Position numbers and translations under genes: made by a program
Part shown: positions 24,581-31,851 of the stretch, one piece after another
Position numbering within the stretch: position 1 is the stretch's first letter
Layout of the letters: each line of letters begins with the position of its first letter
Notes under the pieces: generated by a model
Told to the model about the DNA's origin: nothing
What the model saw: the letters and a program-made list of their open reading frames with translations, nothing else
Database searches by the model: none
NCBI GenBank assembly: GCA_009746045.1
Contig: RPFO01000022.1
Span: forward strand, 478,001 to 509,851
DNA length: 31,851 nucleotides
Source of the DNA: Mesostigma viride
Taxonomy: Eukaryota; Streptophyta; Mesostigmatophyceae; Mesostigmatales; Mesostigmataceae
Direction: 5' to 3'

Positions 24581-25360
24581 TGTAACAAGCAAAAATGACT
24601 TTGTTGTTACATCCTTTGTTTTGTGAATGTTTGGCTTTTATTTGAGGACTTTTGGATCAGTATTGAGAAAGTTATGAGGTTTCTAAGACGACGGTACTTG
24701 GAGCTGATACTTTGTCAACCAACTGATAGGAACCCTCATTGGTCGTGGCCTGATCCACGTAGGGTTGTAGTTTGTTGGCTGATACTACTGATAGGAGCCC
24801 TCATTGGTCGTGGCCTGATCCACGTGGGGTTGTAGTTTGTTAGTTGGTACTATTGAGTCTTAAATGCTCCTTTGGGACTTCAGTGCTTACGACAGATTTA
24901 GGATCTCATGGAAAGATTCTGCCAGGCTGTGTGTGGTGTTGTTCTGTTCTGTGTGACTAGGATGGATACGAAGATCTTGTATAGAATCCCATGGTTCTGA
25001 TTGGTTCTCTTCAGGCTAAGGTTGGAGCAAGTTCGACAAGCACGTCGATATCAAGGACGTGGGGTCGCCATTGTTGCTACGTTGGTTTTGATTCACCATG
25101 GTATAATAAAGCTTGGCTTTGTTGTCCAATCCATAAGAGCCCCTTGGCTATAGACGTCCTTCAGTTCCACAGAGGTCGTCTATACACGAGCTTGTCTTTG
25201 TGTCTACAAGGGGTTGTGATTCCCTAAATCACGTGCTGTGGAATTTCCATCTCAACGTTGCTCGGATACTTGAAGTTCTGCGACTCAGGAAAGCAACCCA
25301 GGTAAAAGATCTTTCATATTGGACTGTGGATGATGTTGATGATCATTTTTAGTCGTTACA
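24581..25360 (+). mobile_element. 5' LTR of an LTR retrotransposon (780 bp)
   Basis: Begins TGTAAC and ends GTTACA, perfect 6-bp inverted ends of the TG...CA class. It interrupts a minisatellite unit at its 5' side. Inside, a 65-bp offset duplication covers CTCATTGGTCGTGGCCTGATCC (24737 and 24802 region), and TATAATAAA near 25102 could be a TATA or polyA element. A primer-binding-like site follows directly. No second LTR was found in the window, so the element continues past the edge or is truncated. Confidence 0.75.
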
Positions 25361-25375
25361 TTGGTATCGGGGATC
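25361..25375 (+). other. Primer-binding-site-like sequence
   Basis: TTGGTATCGGGGATC follows the LTR end. Its first part, TGGTATC, matches the start of the initiator-Met-tRNA primer site typical of plant-type Ty3 and Ty1 elements (TGGTATCAGAGC); the rest diverges. Confidence 0.5.
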
Positions 25376-25587
25376 TCTACTTTGGTGTTTCTCTTGAAGT
25401 CGCAACCTTCCGGGTAGTACAACGTTGATCAGATGTCTGTCATCCGAGAAGATTCATAGAGTTGCGGAAAACTTACGGTGTTACAGACTGAGACACATCC
25501 TGATGTGACTGTCTTGCTCTGTAACACTAGAAGTCAGCCGTAACCGTTGTCTCTACTAGGCAGACGATCGCGACTCCATGTGGAAGT

Positions 25588-25821
25588 ATGAGTAGTTCGA
25601 AGACACAATCACCTTTACCCCCTACTAATCAAGGTTTGGGAGATCCGTCATCATCTCTGGAACCCATTGCTAGGGAAGGTGCTGAGACAACTACTCATAC
25701 TCCACGGCGTCAACTTAATTTCAATCGTACTTCTATGACTGAAGTGAGGCGGGTTACACAATCACCTTCATCCCTACGGAACCAGGTGTGGGCGACCTTC
25801 TTCTCCTTCACCTCTCCCTAG
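25588..25821 (+). pseudogene. Gag-like N-terminal remnant
   Basis: An ATG 227 nt after the LTR opens a 77-residue frame, rich in Ser, Thr, Pro and Gln, hydrophilic and disordered (MSSSKTQSPLPPTNQG), like the start of many retrotransposon gag proteins. It ends at a stop and no long gag frame follows. Assignment rests on position and composition, not on a motif. Confidence 0.4.
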
Positions 25822-28800
25822 AAAAGGGTGTTGCATAAGCCATTATTAACGCACCACTAAGTCACCGTCCCTTTCTTTAAATTCGTGCAATATTTCATTG
25901 ACAAGCGTCCTTACTTACGGGCTTTCGGCTGGCTGGCCGCATCGTGCTGAAGTCCGACCACCGCCCTGTCTGTCGTGGCTGCTGACGCCGCAGTCTCTGC
26001 CTAGCTCCAAACATCTTTATATATTAGCATTACGCAAGTGTTGCTACGTTTCGAGCAGGGCATGCGGAGTGTTGGGCCAGTAGCTCAGCAGGTCCGGCTC
26101 CAGAATCCTGCTAGGAGCTGTCTTTTTTCCCTGCAGGCTCTGTTTTCGGCCAGGCCGACATGGCGCTACGGGTTATGGCTGAGCCGACGCAATGTTGCTG
26201 CCGACGGCACCTATCACCCGGTTTCCGGGTTGCGGCTGCACGCACGACCACCACCGCGACCGCCTGACGACGTCGCCGTCTAAGGTTGTTTTTTTTTCCC
26301 GGTGCTGCTTTTCTTTGACGACATTTTTACGGTGTGGCTCAGGTTACACCTCGTGTCTTTTGAGGGTGGCTCCGGATGAGCGGACAGTAGGGATTCATGG
26401 CTGCCTTTTTTACGCAAGGTTCCTTTTGCACTCACTTGACAATCTTTCAGGATCCTTTTCTTCGGTGCATGGGCAGCCTACCCTTGCTGTTTAAGGACTG
26501 TGGCACGTCCTTAATTCACGCGTCGCCAAACATTTGTTTCAGTTGTGGGGGAAACTCTTCCTTTTCTTGTTGAGCATCATGACAGTGGAGGCGTTCTAGG
26601 TTGAGCTTTGGTTCCTCCCACGTGTATGGTGGTTTGGTTTTGGTGGGGAGGAGAACAACGGCATTTGTGTTGTTCCCACTATCATCATGGTACTATGGGT
26701 AGGGCGAGCTCCCTAGGAGTTGTCCAGATTGGTGGCAGCTACGTCTGGTTACCCTGAGCAATTTTTTGCGGGGGAGTGGACATCCTGGATGTCTGCAATG
26801 TAATTTCCAGACGGCATCACACATGCCAGGGCAGAACAACAGCATTTACGGGGTTTCCACTATCATACTGGACAGCTGTGTCTAGTTACCCTGAGAAAAT
26901 TTCTGCGGGGGAGTGGATATCCCAGGTCTGCCAAAAGGGTGCCAGATGCTATCATGGAGGCATATGGCATGGTAGATGCCACCACATCAGGGGACATCGG
27001 GATACCTGCAGTGGGTTGTCCCCTAGAGGGTATCACACGTGCACCCATGAGTTGCCAGGTGTCTCTTGCATGGGTTGCCCACTTGCTAGACGGTGTCCTT
27101 TGACACATGTTCCCAGAGGGGGTGGACCACTTGCTTGACAATGTCCCTTTACAAGTGGGGTGTGGGTCACTTGCCAGTTGGGGCCCTTACCTGCGCCAGA
27201 CCATTGTGACCACGCATTTACTTCTCCCAGGACAGGATGGTTACCACTGCTTGTTGGCAGATGGTCCCTGTTGGGCCTAGGAGGTGCACTAGGACAGCAA
27301 GTATGGACACCAGGGCTGCTGTCATAGTTCTTATCTGTGAATATATCTGATATAGTTCTCAGATCAGAATTTTTGACACTGGTCAAGGCGTTTTTAGGCC
27401 CATTTTTTCGATTTTTGGGCAATTCTGCTGGCTGTTGGACAACCTCAGGCCCTTGTGTTCCTCCGGCTTAGGAGTTCTGGCTACCTGGCACTTGGTAGTA
27501 GCCCTGTTCGAGTCTGCTATCTTAATAGGTTGGCAGTCTGTGGCTTGCCTACTAGGCAGTTTTCTGAGTGCCATAGTGAAGAGTGCTGGCTCCTTCCTGC
27601 AGCCTGATTGACGTTTAGTCCGGGCAGTTGACAGCATGTGGTCCTTCTTCCAAGCAGCTTCTGGAGCCAGGCTCATTGGTGTCCGTCCCAGGCCTCCATA
27701 AAGCAGCTTAGTCACTTCCCCATAGCGTGATCGGCGCAAGCAGCTAGTCTTGGTTGTACAGTCAGGCAACAGCTGTGTTGGATACCCACATGTGGGGGTG
27801 GTCCAACGCTGATTGGGCGTGGTGGCAGTAGCCTCTTGGGGGCTTGAGGCCAGTGGGGGATTGGAAACATGTCTATGGCGGGCATGGTGCATGGAGGCTA
27901 CGTTGGAGAGTACCCTGGTAGTGGACTAGTGCTGTTGGTGGCAACTGCAAGCACTCATGGTGACGAGCGCCAGCACTCCTGGTGGCGACTACCAGCACTC
28001 ATGGTGGGGCCTGAGAGCACTCGTGGTGGCGACTGCAAGCACTGCATGGTGGCCGCTGGCGACTCTGGTGACTTGGGGACGCCCAAGTGACGAGTATCTG
28101 TAATGCTGGTGCCTGCTCCTGACGCAGTGCTGGTCCTGCCTGCTGGTGGACATCAAGCCAGCCTTGTGCAGATGAGTAACCTCCTACCCTTGCTTTGCCC
28201 TGCTATGGACTTATTCTTGCTTGCATGGTGCCAGGATGGCTTGTTGTCTTGATAGTACACCATCCGCCCTTGAGCTGATTGCTTGCACAGCATGATGGTT
28301 GTATGAATGGGACTGCTTGCACGGGGGGTCTGGCATCATGTTTGCGTGGGTAGGATGTCCTTGTTGGTTGGATGATGGGCGGGATCAACGGAGCTACAAC
28401 TGTGGGGCAGGATGGAATCTTTGGCATGACAGTGATGACAATGATGCCCACTCCGTTGACTCTTAATTGAGGAGTTGGACTACTTGGTGCTGGGCGGGGG
28501 CTCACATGGCTTAGAGGTGTGGGTTAGTTGGGGGACCCATTCAGCCCTCTACCACCCTTACAACCTGCCTCATGTGCATCAGTATCCGTGGTACACTGAC
28601 ATTAATACCATTTGGCAGTCTACGTGGTCCACGGACATGGATACTACTTTCCATGCTTTGACTAGGGGGACATGGTTCAGTCTACTTGCTAGGGCCCTGC
28701 CAAGCTGAGGGTGTATCTGTTTGATGACTGATGGCCTCATCCAGCATACCCTTACGCTGCCCTACTTGTGCAACCTTGTCTTGGGCTCCTTCGATCCTAA

Positions 28801-29682
28801 TGCCCACATTACCTTGCATGGTAGTGCCACCTGGATGGATGCGGGGAGTGATTTTTGTTGCTGGGGCCCTGCCAAGCTTGGGCACATCAGTTGGCTGATT
28901 GGTGATTGCTTTCAGTCTGCTCTCAAGCTGCCTTGTATGCAACTCTGTCTTGGATGCTGTAGTTCCCACCCCATCTTTAGTCATGAGGTGCATAGGACGT
29001 CTTAATAGAGCGACCCTGCAGGCCACCAGTGGTTTAGTGGGCTGAGAGACTTGCCTCCCCCACCCTTCTCTGGTTGGCTGGGCCTCTGTCTTCATGCGTA
29101 TCCCATGGCGTTTGTTCCTGCTAGGTCATGCTGTCAATCTTGGGAAGCTGATACCAGGATTATTACAGCTTATTCTACGCAGAGGGGTGGAATTATTAGG
29201 CATGCTGGTAGTCTCCAGTTTACCAGTTATGCTGAGGGGGATTTGTGTGGGGAGCAGGGCGTGCAGGGGATTGGGCTGCACCTAGCCCTTGCATGGGGGT
29301 AGCGTGTGCTACGATTTACAAGTTGGGGCATACCGTTCATAATGCTGGTGAGGCATTACTGATCTTCTGCTATCCCTCTCAAGGCTGTGGATGTTTTCCC
29401 AGGCATCTTATGGAGAAATAGTGTGCCTTGTGATTATCATAGGCCACTGGCTATGGGTTTGAGTGTACTAGCTACTAAGGAGATGTGGCTTTACCTCACT
29501 CTCACTCCTTTGGTGCGACTGGAGGGGGGGAATTTTGTTCTGGTGGGGAGGAGATCTGTGAGGATCATAGCGTGGATTCACCCTGGGATTTCAGTTCATC
29601 CTGTCGGGCTCACCTCATAGATCCCTGACTATGTGGTATCCTGGTTTCGCTGGCCATCGGTGGGCTATTTTGGCTGTGCTTT
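25822..29682. other. Degenerate, CpG-poor sequence without an intact gene
   Basis: Only short frames occur on either strand, none with a recognisable domain. From ~26.6 kb, CpG is scarce and TG/CA dinucleotides abundant, as in methylated, decayed transposon DNA. The 25.87-26.5 kb part keeps more CpG and may be a different insertion. Short imperfect tandem repeats (AGCACTCATGGTGG / GGCGACT type) lie at ~27,945-28,065. Confidence 0.5.
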
Positions 29683-30006
29683 GTGGCACCTCCCCAACCT
29701 GCTGGCGGGTACCCACTGGTGACAACCCTGTCCACGGCCTCTCTTCATCATGGGTGTACTTCTGAGATACCCTTGATCTTCCTGAGGCGACCCTGTTGGC
29801 GACGTCTTCCTGCTGGATTGCTCCTGCCTCTTGGTGACTGCACTTCCACCTGGGGCGCTGTTGACGTTTCCTCGTTCCAGTTTGCGTGGACTGACGGGTG
29901 TCAGCAGGCCTTGGACTTGCTGCAGCAGAAGCTCACGCCAGCCCCTGTGTTAGGATTGAGCATTCTTGGAATCCACCCAGCCTGCTATGACCTGTTGGTG
30001 ATCTGA
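29683..30006 (+). pseudogene. Weak remnant of a Ty3-type RT/RNase H junction
   Basis: The segment at nt ~29881-29953 reads FAWTDGCQQALDLLQQKL then TPAPVL. This resembles the conserved F.W...C..AF..LK..L..APVL stretch between reverse transcriptase and RNase H in Ty3/gypsy polyproteins. No YxDD or RNase H catalytic residues were found in the surrounding frames, so the element is heavily decayed. The short match could be chance. Confidence 0.4.
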
Positions 30007-30734
30007 GGGAGGTCCCCAGTTGGGATGGATTGGGGATTTATTATGGCTCGGTTACCTGCCACTCTGTTGTGGTGATACAGCATCTGTCCCTGACTACCTC
30101 TTCCCTTGAGAAGGGCTGGAATCTTTGGGTGTGCTGTGGTGACTAGCTTTGATGAGCCTTGGACCCTGGCAGCCCAGTTAGTTTTGTGGGGTTCGCTGTA
30201 TAGAGGGTTAGCCTTGCTACATGACACTCTGCTTCCTGCCCTGATCAAGCAGTGAGAGTTGTCAGTATTTCGTGGCATGGATCCCTGTGGATGACCCGTT
30301 ATCCCTGGGAATGTCAGGCTTGTCTTTCACCCGTGGACTCTAGCTGAGGGAGGGTGGTGTCCCAGAACATGGAGTGGCCTCGCCTTGTTTGGCTTAGGTG
30401 CCTTGATCCTGTTTACTCCTTCTTGGATTCATGTGGACTCATTGAATCCGACGGGGATCTGAGTTGAGTGGGATGGACTCTGGTGGGAGTTTGGTTGGAC
30501 TAAGCTGAGATGACATCCAGATTTTGGTGACCAGTTTCTGAGGATGGTTGAGGGGATCTGAGCTTGGATGGCACATGGAGAGTGACTTCTGTGTTGTACC
30601 CTCGACATATGGAGTGGTTCACCTAGGGCTTGATTCCTGGTATGATTAAGACACGTGGGTCATGTTCTGCATGCACGTCTTCGTGTACCAGACCAATAGT
30701 ATATACCTGGAGGTTTCTACCTTGGTGCTGCTGA

Positions 30735-31548
30735 GTGGCCTATGTGGATCATAGGAACTGCACGGGCCCCTGTGACCACTATGAGACTTTGGCCAAGGCG
30801 TTGGCTGCACTCAACAGAGAGGAGGGGGAGGTGAGCTCTGAAGGCTATGTGGAGGAGGTCCTATCTCAGCTGCACACAAGCCTGTATGAGAGTGGCTCCC
30901 CTTTTTGTGGCTCATCTGCTGCGTAGGATGTATGCATTGTCACCAGGACCTGAGATTGACATGAGGCCTGCTGAGGGGCCGGTCATGCTGGCAGCCTTAC
31001 CTGAGGCCTTGAAGGAGGCATTTACTCAGTTGCAGCCAGTGAGTATGGGAGAGGCTTCCTACATGGAGCTGTTGGAGTTTTCAGTTCAGAAGGGTGCCTT
31101 TGATTTGGTTCCTTCTTCCTCCAGCTCTGCCAGAAGGTGTTTTCCTTTGGAGACTTCTAACCTCTTTTGCCATCCAGGGTTGCCCAAGTACACTGTGGAA
31201 CTTAAGATCCGTCAGACGCCACTAAGGGTGCTGGTGCCTCTGATAGGTGCTAAGTGGTCGGTGGTCAAGACCTTTCTGCAGTTCTGGTGGGCGTACAGAT
31301 CATGGGTGAGCAGGCACAAGACGTCCTCTACTTGGGTGATGGACCCTGAGAGTCAGTCTGTGGTGCTCTTCTCCTATCCAGGGGCATGCCTTCGCTATGC
31401 TGCCCAGATGGTGGCAGGAGCTGCTGAGACTTGCGTGGTGTTGCAGGTCAGCAGGGACTGGCCAGAGTTGGCCCACATGGTGGAGCAGTTTCCCATGGGT
31501 GGACTCAAGGGCAAGGATGGCCTGAATGGGGATTGGTATAGCCTGTGA
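30735..31548 (+). pseudogene. Decayed unknown ORF, probably retroelement-derived
   Basis: Two overlapping frames (30735-30926 and 30847-31548) look like one protein broken near the CCCCTTTTT stretch at ~30898-30905. The longer part is 233 residues. It has a helical acidic N-terminal section (ALPEALKEAFTQL), a Ser-rich stretch, and a segment (VELKIRQTPLRVLVPLIGA) loosely like a retropepsin strand but lacking the catalytic D-[ST]-G. I do not recognise the family. CpG depletion and high TG content match the surrounding transposon-like DNA. Nothing further is recognised between 31549 and the right edge. Confidence 0.35.
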
Positions 31549-31851
31549 GGAACAGGGCTGAGAAGGAAAGGGGGCTTTGGATTGTGGTGTGAGGGGGGGA
31601 TTCCAGGATGGATGATGGGGGGGCTCCAGTCCAGTTCTGATGTTCCAGTCCAGAGTTCCAGGTTCCAGGATGCTGAATGGAAGACCTTGTATTATGAGAT
31701 GTGTTTATCTGGATTTATAGTAGATAAGGTAGTGACTTGTCTGCTGTAGAAACCTGTGACTAGATGTTTATGAGATAGGAGGCCCTGTTTCCAGGGATGT
31801 AAAAACCCATCTGCTTTTCCCAAGAGATGGTGGATTTCTGTTCAATGTTCT

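Noticed and set aside
30847-31548. Active retropepsin in the right-edge ORF
   Set aside because: The candidate strand reads LVPLIGA; the catalytic D-[ST]-G is absent and flanking frames are broken.

Overview
The window looks like a eukaryotic chromosome segment carrying part of an endogenous large DNA virus (Nucleocytoviricota). The left ~17.4 kb is GC- and CpG-rich, gene-dense and virus-like. It holds an A32-type DNA-packaging ATPase, several closely packed genes of virion-protein character, a JAMM-motif protein, a SET-domain protein and an EsV-1-7 repeat protein. The right ~14 kb has the look of host heterochromatin: a 7 kb minisatellite interrupted by an LTR retroelement, then CpG-poor, stop-ridden retroelement-like sequence. 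No rRNA, tRNA or CRISPR was seen. Host identity cannot be fixed from the sequence. EsV-1-7 repeats are best known from brown algae and their viruses, while giant-virus insertions are also known in green algae and early land plants. No major capsid protein, DNA polymerase or RNA polymerase gene is visible, so the viral part is only a fragment.

Layout. 1-7.0 kb is a one-directional block of about seven genes: a truncated C-terminus, a 613-aa protein with a histone-H1-like tail, a PARP-like zinc-finger protein, a two-helix membrane protein, a coiled-coil protein, a broken virion-like gene with an acidic tail, a JAMM protein and the A32 ATPase. 7.0-8.8 kb holds a bZIP-site-rich intergenic region, a 149-aa minus-strand gene whose N-terminus resembles the histone H3 tail, and a divergent promoter with 13 CCAAT boxes. 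8.8-12.0 kb holds two paralogous genes, one with a SET domain, that share a C-terminal domain I do not recognise; both have a short first exon and a ~110-130 nt intron. 12.3-13.3 kb is a large imperfect palindrome with nested smaller inverted repeats. 13.3-15.5 kb holds a 71-aa basic protein and a divergent EsV-1-7/nuclease-like protein. 15.5-17.4 kb holds 23-, 61- and 112-bp repeats and one orphan gene. 17.6-24.6 kb is the ~70-bp minisatellite with higher-order repeats and an inverted end. From 24.6 kb to the edge is an LTR and degenerate retroelement sequence.

How the parts may work together (inference). The left block looks like virion assembly and packaging functions. The 7.7-12.0 kb cassette looks like a chromatin or transcription module: a SET protein, a paralogue with an acidic N-terminus in place of SET, and an H3-tail-like small protein sharing a promoter region with the SET gene. 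The viral genes use AATAAA 3' signals, often within TTAATAAA, and some have TATA-like elements about 85-105 nt upstream of the ATG. Three genes carry apparent one-base losses in or near short homopolymers, which could be either decay or assembly error.
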